Assembly (NCBI RefSeq): GCF_000204055.1
Contig: NW_006768803.1
Coordinates: forward strand, 537,607-601,606
Length of the DNA: 64,000 nt
Source: Melampsora larici-populina 98AG31
Taxonomy: Eukaryota; Basidiomycota; Pucciniomycetes; Pucciniales; Melampsoraceae
Direction: 5' to 3'
The notes under the pieces are model-generated. The model ran no database searches, was not told the DNA's origin, and saw nothing but the letters and a program-made list of their open reading frames with translations. This document shows, one piece after another, positions 33,816-44,789 of this stretch. Both the position numbers and the translations under genes were made by a program. Numbering within the stretch: position 1 is the first letter of the stretch; every line of letters begins with the position of its first letter.

Positions 33816-33960
33816 GAAACTTGTGCTTCGAATAGAATTGCCTTGGCACTGTTGATAAACAATAACAAAATAATAATATAAGCCAATGAGATTAGGACAA
33901 ATCAACGATTTTGGTAACTTGAGACATAACCACTGGAGATGCACCGTTTCCCTAATCAAA

Positions 33961-36248
33961 TTGCGTTTTCAAAGCAGATTGTTCTCCTTGGAAAGTTCCG
34001 TCCCAGGCCCAGGCGCTCAAAAGCTACACTCTCCTTTCCCAAGGTATGAAACTTGATCATCCTCAGAAACAGGCGTCTGAAATTCACTATTCGGTAACAG
34101 CTATCAAGCGAGGCAGTTCTTTCCATTATCCAAGGAAATCCTTTGTTACAAGATTGAACGTCTTGAGTTTCTTCGGGTAAACGAACTTTCCGATCATTTC
34201 AATCGTTAAGTACATCAATTCACAGTTATTGAACTCGGGATCGTCTATAATTTCGTCTGATAATGAATGGTCGAGTGGATCAGACACCAGGCCGCCAATT
34301 TGTCAATCCAACCGTAAATCCATTTTCACATACATCTTGACTTCATACTCGGGTCCAATTCACATGTCACAAGCATTACGCTTCAAGTTTTGTGATATTG
34401 AACAAACAGAAATAGGCAAGGTCAGATAATTGTTTCAAATTCCATAGCTTGCACCAATTCCAATTTTGGATGCTTACCAATACCTGTTAGTCTCCGAATC
34501 TCAGCTGCCGCGCAATAAGGTCGCATAACCCATCGTTCCTTACTCCTTATTATTGAAGTTGTCTAAATGTCCACCCTATTATGGGTTTGGCGGGATTCAA
34601 TTCAGTGTTTAAAAGTATCCGGACTGTAGTTTCCGGGTTATACTCAGTTGTCTGAGACTTGTTTTCATATACACGAGAAATACATACTCAATTGCGTTAA
34701 CTTGATTCACCACGTTGCCCACACACGAGATTCGCTTACGGTTTCCTCGATTGGTGGATATTGACAGTTTACGAGTCGGTTGAATATTCACGCGTCCCTT
34801 TCCTAAGACGAATTTTTTCATGTCGGAACTACCAATTCCATAGGGAAGCGATTGGGGTCCTCAAAGTCAACCAAAGTAACTCATGCGCAAAGTCAGTTTT
34901 CAACTCTGTGTCACCGGTTCATTAGCAATCCATCAACTCTCATCGATTAATTTAAAGTGTGTCTACATTAACCATTTCACAGGTAACCTTGCCTTCGCAT
35001 CCTATTTTAGTTGGTGCGCTTGCCACTGAGACTGTTCTGTTGCCCTTCAATTCCTCGATTTTAACTTACAAAATCCAAAAAATAGAGACAATATATAAGT
35101 TATTAATCCCTAATCAAATTTTCCAACCAATTTGGTCTTTCGGTTCATTACGTTACCTCCAACCATGAAACCGTTACATAATCTTCTTGATGATAAAAAT
35201 ATATGTTCTTCCAATCCCGGGTCAGAAGCGGCACGTCACATGTACAATAAACATAAAAACTTGATCGAAATCTTTACTAAGCTTCGCGGAAGTGGGGGTG
35301 AGATGGGGTATTGGTACACCATCGATTTCAATACATGCTTTGCCTCACATTCAATTATGCAAGTCGATTTCAACACACCTTTATCCAGCTCGAACGCGGA
35401 ATCATTGTCCGAAATTGCGCCCCCTTTCAATTTCGATTACCCAGGTTCCTCCTCACCGAAGTACGTTCCCTTGAATTCCTTAAATTCAAATACTGGCTTG
35501 GGCTGATCATCGTTATAAATTTTAGTGTTGGAGCTAGTGACAATGCCCTCATTTGTAGGTTTTTTTATGAGGTCCTACGTATTTCAACACATTAATCGAT
35601 GCCTTTGGGTTTTGCAGCGCACACGTTACCTTTCAGTCCCCACATAATGAATCAGCTCCCTTACCCCTATGCTCAAAACTTGGGTACCAGATCTCTATCA
35701 ATTGGTGTCGAGTACCAACGACGTGGTCCAATTCATGTCCATTATGTGGTGGATATTCCAGGCTGTGCTACCAACCCGTTGAACGCAAAACTAAAGAGCA
35801 GACTATGAGTTAAACTTTATATTTCAAACTGAGGTCGTTCCTTGTTATGGTTTCCTCTTTTGCAATAACCGATTGCGTGTATCTCCGAGATTGGCCTACA
35901 GTTAATTTCGTTTTTGATGTTTTCTTGTCAACTGATGGTCTTGTACTGGGTCTGATTTTTTATATTTCTTCCCTGTTCTTCGATCACGCGATGCGGTTCA
36001 AGACTAAATTACAAGTTCAAGCAAACAGCGGCATTATTTGCAAAGATATCAAATTGAAACTTGATCTTGTCTTACCGCTTCAGCTTAGTCCCTGAGATTG
36101 ATCTGCCAAGCATGTTCAAAATATCAATCATGGCCAAAGATAATGGTCTAAATTGCATTTCAGTTTCATTTTTAAGGAGGATGCTAAAACTTGAGAAAAC
36201 AAAATTCAATTCACTAATATCCTGACAATGAAGTGTATAATGTGCACG
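33961..36248 (+). other. Region with exon-like fragments of unknown origin
   Basis: No complete gene. Plus-strand open pieces bounded by AG/GT occur near 34208-34425 (SSDNEWSSGSDTRPP), 34982-35099 (VTLPSHPILVGALATET), 35130-35505 (YWYTIDFNTCFASHSIMQ) and 35617-35805 (LGTRSLSIGVEYQRRG). They cannot be joined in one frame with confidence. They may be remnants of a host gene or captured fragments at the 5' side of Helitron 1, whose 5' terminus must lie in or near the start of this stretch. No family recognised. Confidence 0.3.
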
Positions 36249-37555
36249 TCAGAGCCTGTTGCGCTTAAACTCGATCTCCTGTCGGTAACACTTGACCACT
36301 TTTCTTTTGTACACATCCCATTCTGCAGCCGATTTCCCTACTTTCATTGCAAGCAAGCCTTCAATCCGATTGAGCAGGGCCTCGTTGATTTGCAATGAAC
36401 ATCCAAACCGTGTGATTGGGGAATCTTTGGGAGAAATAGAGATACCTCCTTCGTCGTAAGTAATCAAAGGACAGGTATGATGAGTTTCATCCGATGCCCA
36501 TATACTCTCCACAACTCCGTCACACAAATCAAGAGCCAACTCTGCATGATACTCGTCAAGAATTAAACATGTTCCAGTTATCTCTCCCAGGTAATCAGAT
36601 GTCTCGATCTGATGAAGCACCCCCGTAGTTCGATTGACTGTACAGAACAAAGCATATGTATAGGCACTGACGTCTCGATCGCGATGTGGATTATTGTTGA
36701 ATCCATCACGTGTGACCACCACGCTTGATGCAAATACATTAGCATTTGGGGAACTTGACCATTCTTTGTCCGAAAAAGATGGGATCTCGTACTTAATGGC
36801 CAGGTCGCGGTTTGATTTAAAAGCGTGCAAGCACAAGGTTGACATCCACTCCGCTAGGGTTTCATTGATCAACGCAAGATCTAGCATTCTTTCTTGATCT
36901 TCCAAAATCAGTTTTTCACTTCTACCAGTTTTTGCATTCAAGGCCGTCACACCTACACAACATGATTTAAGAAATGTTAGTATTATGCCCGAGGACAAAA
37001 ATCAATTCAATGACCAATTCACTCAACCCATTTTACGCCCTTTGTCGCAACCCGGTCTGAAACCAGCAGATCTCATTTCCCCCCAATCCGTCAGACCCTG
37101 AACTGAACCATTAAGCTCAATTGTTCCACGTGCCAATGCATGATGATATAAAGTATGAACCACGAATTCCATATCTTCTCTCTTTTCATTTTCCATCTCA
37201 CAAAAACGGCTAAAGCGGTTCACTTGAAGGATTTTCCAAGTATCTGCGTCAAGCAATACCGAATTACCATGACTGATCTTTAGCCGATTTCTTTCAGGGA
37301 GAGAACCGAGTTTGTATTTCTTTAAAAAGTACAAATGCAAGTCCGTAGGAATTCCAAAACGCTTGCTAAGCTCGAGACGCAGGGATCGGAACACTGTTTT
37401 TCTTAATTCGTTTCGCTCAGGATGGTTTCCGGCCTCGCGTTTGAGTTTAACTTGAGCTCTGATTTCCCCCCGGCTCTTACTCCTTTTCTGGTTGTACTTG
37501 AGACTGCTAGTTGAGCGTTTCTTCTTTGCTTTTGCTTTTGCCCTTTTATTAAGAA
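36249..37555 (-). pseudogene. Tet-like 2OG-Fe(II) oxygenase, 5' end cut by Helitron 2
   Basis: Two exons remain: 37028-37555 and 36249-36952, joined in phase across a 75-nt intron. The first is lysine/arginine-rich, then FFRPGCDKGR-like near its end. The second has the iron- and 2-oxoglutarate-binding set: H-R-D in NNNPHRDRDVSAY, a distal His in SDETHHTCPL, and an Arg in SPITRFGCSLQ. The layout matches the Tet-like/TET-JBP-related oxygenases expanded in rust fungi and other basidiomycetes, some linked to DNA 5-methylcytosine oxidation. The exact substrate is inference. The exons have no internal stop, but Helitron 2 replaced everything upstream of 37556. The open frame running into the Helitron end (to 37586) is accidental. 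Confidence 0.7.
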
Positions 37556-37801
37556 CTAGGAAATTAGCGGCGGGCGCCGCGGACAACTTGAAGTTAAAAT
37601 GAGGATTCTGTGAAATACAGGCATGTCAAGCGCAACAAAGCTGCAGGACTGCACGAGGGTGAGGCCCAAAGCAATAGCTCATTGTAATTCAGCATGGAGA
37701 GTGGGAAATCAAAGTGCAAAATATACAAACTTCTTTGCTGATAGCGGGTAAGTAGGTTACATCTGGGGAATTTCATGTATCAAGACTGCTACAAACATAA
37801 G

Positions 37802-40800
37802 TCAATCTCGAAGGATAGGGTGGTATACAATATTCTTTGTAGCAACAGCACCTGTTTCTGATGTAATACAAACTTGGACATTCGCCGCACTTGTGCAACG
37901 CGATAGAGCCACATACAACTGACCATGTGTAAAAACAGGATTTGGTAATAAAACTGAGACTCTTTGCAAACTTTGACCTTGTGACTTATTGATGGTCATA
38001 CACACCATGTAAATATCTGTGTAGCACGTTGACGTGCACACACGAAAGCCTCTCCGTAGAACCTGTAACGACCCATCAAAGAGGTGCCACATCAAGCGCA
38101 TCTTCCCCTTATCACCTGGGAGGTTGAAAGGCAGTTGACCCCTGCTGACAACAAAGGATTATGAAAATCCTTTGAACAAATCACAAAGCACAAAGGGTGC
38201 TCAACAGTAATCTCAGTCTCATTTCAACCAAAAGACTTTGAGATTTATTTCAAAACTCTCCGTGTGTGCACGTCGACGTGCTACACGGATATTTACATGG
38301 TGTACAGAAAGCAGGCATTATAGGGAATTGATAACGATAAAAGGGGATAGGGCAATCTAAATTTCCTTCATGATGAAGCCTGATCTTGGGAAGACTTACT
38401 ATGTTGCCCATCATCTCTCCATTGAGGATACGGCATTGGAGAGCATGTGTTTCGCAATGGGTGACCAGTAGCCTTGTTCCATTACACAGTCCATCACCTA
38501 GGTTGAGGTTCCGTATAAGCATCACTGTAGCCCCCACCTTGAGTTTCATAACATGAGTTGGAAAGCCTGCAAAGTCGAAAGAGTTGAGGATGTTAGGGGT
38601 AACAGGGTCCAAGAAAGCCTGATCCATCTCATCGATTGAGGATGATATGTGATAATCTCCCGGAAGTTGATCCATGACAAAGTCGTTAATCAGTCGGACG
38701 GTTGAATTCAAAGGGGTTATGATACATCGGCTTGAGTAAAGGTTTGTCAAAGCACTCCAGTCTTGATATTGGATCAGGTTAGCTGCTGCGCCATACTCAT
38801 TACTGAGGAGTTGATGATCGCAAAGTGATGGAGGACGAACAACGGTCACATTGCAGTGCTTGATGGCTATGGTTTCACAATCGGCAGTCTGAAGACGGCC
38901 GGAGCCCAAGTCCAAAAGCCAATTTGCAAAGTTCATGTTATGAGGATTGGGACGCGCATTGGTACCACCAAGTCGGATGTTGACTGTAAGTGCGAATCTA
39001 TGGACGAATCTCCAGAGATGAGAAGCCTTCAATGTTGCTGAAGCTTGCTCCAATAGATTACTACGCCGAACGACAGGAAGAATTTGCCTGAAGTCACCGG
39101 CAAACAATACGACTTTACCGCCAAATGGCAGGTCGATTTGTGTGAGATCACGAAGGGTACGGTCAACAGCTTCAATTGCGTGACGATGTTGCATTGCAAC
39201 TTCGTCCCAGACTATAAATTGGACTTCCTGAAGGTGGCGTCCTAACCCCTTGGTGGCTGAGATGGCGCATACTGAGTCTTCATATATCGGAATAGGTATC
39301 TTAAAAGCGCTATGAGCAGTTCTGCCATGGAGCAACAATAGAGCTGCAATACCCGCCGCTGAGACAGCCTGAAACTTGATACCATGTCCGTTACAGAAAT
39401 GTAGAATGGTGTTAAGGGTGAAAGTCTTCCCTGTTCCACCAGGTCCATCGAGAAATGCTAGATAAGGTTCGGCCGATATGATTGCATTGCAGACCGAGTT
39501 GATTACCGCACTCTGCTCGCGGGTCGAAGCTTCCAGCATAGCTAAGTACTTTTGAGAACTTTCATCGGGTGAGACATGGTTGCAAGGATTAGGTCCAGTG
39601 CCATCTGGTAGTCTGAGATCGAAAAGTAAAGCCTGGTCCACTGCTTGCAATCCAACGGCATTGAGAGTAGTTTCCATTTGTATTAAGACTCTCTCTAATA
39701 AGTGAAGTGAGTAGTTTTGGATATGAGCCTCGCTTGGAACCACATGTGGGTTCAAGCGTCGTATCTCCCGTTCACAGTCATCAGATAAGTTGATCACGTG
39801 GTTGGTCCAAAGCCGGAGGGGATCAGCTGGAGGACTATGACAAAGAATAATTGCAAACATATGACGTAATTGACGGCCAGTCTTCCATCTGGCTGCTTCA
39901 ATCAGGCTCTTGTGATAATGATGATCGCCTAATAAGAGGCCCAATCTGTCGGCTGCTTCACGAAATGAGCCTAAAACAACTCCATCCACTGTTCGAAGAT
40001 ACTGAAATGAAGTTGGACCGGGTATGTGTGAGAGTAAGAGTCGGAGGTAATACACATCTCCTCGCTTGACATTTGCAAAGTAAACTTGGCCAATCGAAAT
40101 GAGGGAATTCTGTCGGGGAGTGAGTCGTTTCTTCTTCTCGTTCCATACAAAATACTTGGTAATTTCTTGGTACTTAATGCTTCTGACAGTATCATCCGAG
40201 TCCTTGAGTGGTGCATTTTCTCGGCAGAGTCTGAAATACTCGGTCAGAGTGGTTCGCTCGGCCCGACCGGTATCCATAGCTTGACAAAGTCCTGCTTGAT
40301 TCATAAAATAAATTGTCTGGCTACCCTCAAGATGGAGACTGAGCCGTTGAACTGGTGGATATCTTCCTGATAGTGGATACTTCAGGAGACGCCACACAGC
40401 TAGACACAAAAACATTTCATGTAAGAGTTAGACACATGCTATAGTTCAAATCAAGATATAAAAGATTATGACTTACCCTCACATGCGGACAGGTATCTAG
40501 CATTCACAAAAGCTAGAATCTCGTCCGGCTGGTCCTGGTCCTCAACTCCTGCTACAGTACGGTCATGTCCTTTGAGAATGTATTTGAACAAATACTTGAT
40601 TGCCCTTATGCTATGAGCAACCTCGACATTGATGTGGCAACCATACTTTAGTAGCAAGTAACGGTTATGAGGTACCACATTTCCATTGTCGTAGCGATAA
40701 TCTCCTTTGATAAAGTAACGTCCATTATCTGGTCTTTTGTAAGAGGGATAAGAATCATCGTTGAGTTCAGTCGTTGCACGGAAAGGGCGTGGGTAACCAA

Positions 40801-42595
40801 GTCGGCACTCGGATCCGTTCCAGCACTTGTACTCCTGGCAGGGTCCGTGTAGCATGAACTTGGTGACAGCCCTGAAGATTCCAGGCTCGGTATTGGGATC
40901 GGGGAGCTGGGCGCTGATGAGACAGTCGACTTGACTGGGAGTAGTGGGTCAATCGTTTTGTTCAAGGAAGAGAATGAGATGTGCATGAGGAAGCCCACGC
41001 TTCTGAAATTCGATTGTATAAACGTAAGCCACGAATTTTCCAAAACGTTCGTACTTAGTCACATCATCCAACATGGCATGATATTTAATGTAGAAGACTC
41101 TGGCCACGAGATCCGGTCGGTCTTGAGCTGTTTGGCCTTCGTCCAGTGCTTGAGTGATCTCGTCCCATTCCGGATTAGCTGTCATGGTAATAAAGAGACT
41201 GGGATGTCCATACTCAGCAACGAGACTCATTGAGTCCTGGTAGAGCTGCTGCATGTGGCGTGGACCTCCAGTAAAAGATGAAGGTAGCACTATGTGTCGT
41301 CCTACAACTTCATCTTCAAGTTCGTTACCTAACGCTTCGACAGCACCATTGTATAGCTCCGCCCTGATCTCCTTCTGGTGGTATCGAAGGAACTGGAGTC
41401 TTGAGTGTTCCACACAGACGTACATATTGACTGCGAATTCTTGAAAGAGACGTCCTGATGCAAGAATTACAGAAAAAGGTGGTCGTCTGAAAAGTAAGTA
41501 GGCAAACCATTTGAGATTTGAACAATCCCCTTCAGGGTCTGAATTGCGCAGTGAAATACATCAATTTTATATATTGAACATGAGGCTAAGGAAAGTGACT
41601 TACTTGCTACAGTCGGATTGGTATAGTGTTCATCCCACATTTGGGAACCGTAAAGGAAAAGCAACGGGTAACGTAAAGCAAAATAGCCAGTGTGAAGCTC
41701 AGATATCCTTTGAAGATCACCTGACTGCCTCTCAAGAACGATGTCCCTCGCTTTCACACCTATGTTGCCATCTCCCTCCACTATGGCAGCAACCTCGTTG
41801 GCTGTAGGTCGATTGTATCGGCGGTGGTCTGTGCCGGGGGCTGAGAGAGTTTTGATCCGGAGTGTACGTGTATCACCATTGTTACAAATCTGAGCAGCAG
41901 AACGGAATACTTGCGCATAGGGGTTGTGGCGAGTCATGAATTGCTGGAACTGAAATAAGATCCAAGGGTCTAATTCACTATGGCTGCGCTGAATTCGAAA
42001 TAAGGTTTCTTCTGGACCTCCACCACCGTAGATGAAAATTTGTGCAAAACCGGGGCTGTTATCTGGTAAAGGCATAAGGGATCCGATATTGTGTGACAGC
42101 TGTCCCGAGATCCTGAAGGTGTAGGTGCCAAGTTGACCGGCCACACTCCTGTCTACGTTCGCACCGAGGGAGGTGAAGGATAAAGCATTGTTGTACTTTT
42201 GAATCTTTGATCTGAACAACACCGAAACTGTGGTAGTAGAATGGGTCAGTGAAGGATGTTGGAAATTGTGTGTGAGATGACTAACCTTCGTCTGTGCCAG
42301 ATAAGAGGGCTCGAAAGAAATCTGGTACCTGTTGACCTACATCTTCCGGAAAATACTTCATCGGTAATTCAATTGACCCTTGTTGGCAACAATTGGAGTA
42401 AGACGTCGTGGTAGCGTTGGCGTCCTTAACACGTCGCTCTAACCTCCAGCGGTATGCGCCACAGGACTCGCACTGGTCATCCTGAAGGCCTATACTATGG
42501 GGAAACTCCAGCGGTAATCGATTTAGGAGCATGGTTTCGGAGCCAAGTGCCTCAGCACGGACAGCAGGACCCTTAGGGTGTCGTCTAGGAGGCAT
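37802..42595 (-). pseudogene. Helitron 2 Rep-helicase, one nonsense codon and a MITE insertion
   Basis: Starts at ATG 42595 (MPPRRHPKGPAVRAEALG). Zinc-finger-like cysteines are followed by FAQIFIYGGGG and RYNRPTANEVAAI. The HUH Rep domain has FITMTANPEWDEI and QKRGLPHAHLILFL. An open block of 721 codons (38250-40415) carries the helicase with Walker A GPGGTGKTFTLN, FIVWDEVAMQHRH and GGKVVLFAGDFRQILP. Introns lie near 42225-42280, 41540-41615 and 40400-40475. TGA at 40949-40951 replaces the arginine in the paralogue's ESRPSSPEMVDCL. A MITE splits PAFC|MTINKSQGQ. The C-terminus resumes to VYHPILRD at 37802. With only these two defects it was recently functional. Confidence 0.9.
38003..38302. 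mobile_element. 300-bp MITE with 42-bp inverted repeats and TACA duplication
   Basis: The ends CACCATGTAAATATC and their complement continue as 42-bp inverted repeats with two mismatches, both C/T. TACA flanks both sides (37999-38002 and 38303-38306). Removing the element and one TACA restores the helicase codons for FCMTIN exactly, so the insertion is unambiguous. The interior is noncoding. A 4-bp duplication excludes Tc1/mariner (TA) and hAT (8 bp); the superfamily is not assigned. Confidence 0.9.
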
Positions 42596-42723
42596 TATAT
42601 CAAGTTATTGAAGTGTTTCGATGAATTTTTTGCAAAATAGCCAAGTAGGATTCAGGCAAATTCGATGATTTAGGAATGAGTGAAAAGGAAAGCAGCAATT
42701 AGTATCTAGTACGTGATACCAGC

Positions 42724-42734
42724 TATATATATAG
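42724..42734 (-). promoter_or_regulatory. Possible TATA element for Helitron 2
   Basis: TATATATATAG lies about 130 bp upstream of the Rep-helicase start on the minus strand. Position and sequence suit a core promoter; no direct evidence. Confidence 0.35.
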
Positions 42735-42788
42735 GCTGATCTGGTGGACTCCAAGTACGATTATGAGGAAACATGGATTATAACATCC

Positions 42789-43508
42789 TTACCTATCTTC
42801 AATGATCCTGGATTCGGCATGAGATGCAGAGCATGAAAAACATAAAATACGCTTCAATATGTCGAACCATACATAATCTGACCGATGTGTCGAACCGTCC
42901 TCTTTGTCATAAGATTGAAGTGTGTTATTCATGAAACGAAGAATTACCATATCATGAAGACCGATGATATGACGTAAGTAGAGCAAGTGACACTTCTTGG
43001 TGGCCGGTCCAGTTTTCAGAACATGACATTGGTCGATGGTAGTACCGATACGAATTGACTGATGGCGGTGAGAGTGGCGGGCGACATATCGCTCCTGGAT
43101 GTCGAGCAGTTGGTGAATATGCGTCAAGATGTCACAAAGATCGTCTTGAGGATGTGTAAGAGTATCGGCAGACATGGAGAATACAATCCTTGGATGTAAA
43201 ATGCCGTGTTTGACATTTGATGTCAGAATCGAGATGAAGCTGTTGATGATTGTTTGACATTTGTATATCGACAATGACAAAGTTCTTTGATCAAAGTAAT
43301 CTTGAATCAGATTGTGAACCATTTGACATTGTTTGAAAATGAATAATGATACGTCCTTGGATTGGTAAAGTGAGAAGGTATTCGATCGTTGATTTGCTTT
43401 GATGGCTTCGGCACAGTGAAGTGGAGCTTCACATCTTGTCCTAAAGATGGCCATATTCGTACCAGTTGAAACCATCATAGGTCGCAATAGTACTGGATCC
43501 TGTGGCAC
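42789..43508 (-). CDS. Hypothetical 239-aa ORF beside Helitron 2
   Basis: An uninterrupted ORF on the same strand as, and upstream of, the Helitron 2 Rep gene. It is rich in His, Ile and Ser with several Cys (CHLLYLRHIIGLHDMV, CFSCSASHAE). No signal peptide and no motif I recognise. It may be an extra ORF carried by Helitron 2, a captured host exon, or a flanking remnant. The Helitron 5' boundary is needed to decide. Confidence 0.3.
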   Translation of the reverse strand: MPQDPVLLRPMMVSTGTNMAIFRTRCEAPLHCAEAIKANQRSNTFSLYQSKDVSLFIFKQCQMVHNLIQDYFDQRTLSLSIYKCQTIINSFISILTSNVKHGILHPRIVFSMSADTLTHPQDDLCDILTHIHQLLDIQERYVARHSHRHQSIRIGTTIDQCHVLKTGPATKKCHLLYLRHIIGLHDMVILRFMNNTLQSYDKEDGSTHRSDYVWFDILKRILCFSCSASHAESRIIEDR

Positions 43509-43718
43509 TCAGGAATCCAGCACACTTGCTGTTATAGTGATGATTGGTTGATTCGAAGTGGTGAGTTGGTATCAAGAGGTATTGGGATTATAGTCGAGAA
43601 TGATATCGCTATCAAGTCATGTGATTACGCTGTGTATTGTGGGCGCTCGTATGAGGCACGCAAGGAGAGATGCCGTAGTCCATGAACACGCACCTCCAGG
43701 ATTCTAATAACCAATGCG

Positions 43719-43832
43719 GAATCCGCTGGGATTAGTAATGAAATGTACGAATACGTCTATGTGACGTATTTATAATTTCCTATTTAGATGTTCTTTAATC
43801 TAGAGGATATCCCAGCGGACTCGTCATTAGGG
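43719..43832. repeat. Small foldback element
   Basis: TCCGCTGGGATTA and ATATCCCAGCGGA form inverted ends about 90 bp apart, with ACGTC...GACGT inside. It looks like a small MITE or the hairpin end of a larger one. No target duplication was determined. Confidence 0.45.
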
Positions 43833-44789
43833 ACTGGGCGAGGTTTCGACCGACAGAGGATTTAGCCACCTCAATAAGCGCATGAATCCCCTGGAAGTCG
43901 ACCGAAGCGATTTATGCAAACAGGAGGTGTCAGGATTACTCCTACAAGCCCAAGAGACCCGACTGTCAGATGATTTCACCAAAACCAGAGCGAGAGCAAC
44001 CTGTGAAAGGTATATCTGGCTATCCAGAAGCGTTCTGCCATAGGCTTTTGGCTGAGGTGGGGGGGGAAATTTTGAATAGACAGCTCGTCTTAGGGAGGGT
44101 CATGCCTCAGGATGAGCCCCGGGCAGTCGGGCTCGGGGACCGGCCAGAACGACCCACCGAGCAAAATCTAAGAGCCCTGCCCGGCTTCCGGCCCGAACCC
44201 GCCTCAACGGGGACTCCTCCCCGGACACGTAGACCGGTCCCCGCCACCGAGAAAACGGTGCCCTACCGATATGTCGGTTCTCCGTCAAGTCCCCGCGAGT
44301 TCTCGATTGGACTGACCTTTTCCTGGAAATATTTCAACATGAAAAGCTTGATTGGTGAAGTGCCCGCTGCTACCCATGGCTGATCATGCATGTATAAACA
44401 TACTCACAAGCAATTTGCTCCAAATAAGCTCATAAAAGGAAGCTATTGCTGCTCACTGTTTGGGTTTCTATTGAACCTAAGACTTTCCTGGACATACATT
44501 CACCCTAAAAGATTAATTGTGAGCTGCCCAGTGCTACTTCATCACAAGTAACGTGATTGAATTACGCTCATAAAAGCAATCTGTTGTGTATCTTCTTCCT
44601 TTCAGCGCTTGTCTGTCTCACTTTGTCTCATCTTGCTAGCCAATTAGTTTTCATATTACCATTTTAAATCCATCATCCATCATCCATCATCCTCATTATT
44701 TGTTCTTTTTCTTTGCTCTCAACACTTTTCAGATATTACCTACCATCACATTCTCCTCACTAGTTCAATAATACAGTGTTCTTAGATAA

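Larger units (their letters stand above)
22540..33960 (-). mobile_element. Helitron 1, split by a YR retrotransposon
   Basis: A rolling-circle transposon on the minus strand. Its 3' end (22540) shows the Helitron hallmark: a GC hairpin (GCGGCGCCCGCCGC), a short AT-rich spacer and CTAG followed by T. The same hairpin ends Helitron 2. The Rep-helicase gene starts at 33815 and runs leftward, but the helicase is cut between its early and Walker B portions by the 24065-30475 insertion. The 5' end is not located precisely; 33960 is only a lower bound. It is inserted in the RAD50 pseudogene. Confidence 0.8.
37556..42760 (-). mobile_element. Helitron 2
   Basis: A second rolling-circle transposon. 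Its 3' end has hairpin GCGGCGCCCGCCGC, spacer TAATTTC, then CTAG (37556-37559) followed by T on the minus strand. The Rep-helicase gene occupies 37802-42595. The 5' end is not defined; 42760 is an estimate beyond a TATA-like site. It is inserted in the 5' part of the Tet-like gene and itself carries a 300-bp MITE at 38003-38302. Confidence 0.8.

Noticed and set aside
37560..37586. N-terminus MSAAPAANF of the Tet-like protein
   Set aside because: These codons come from the Helitron 2 terminal hairpin and spacer, not from the oxygenase gene.
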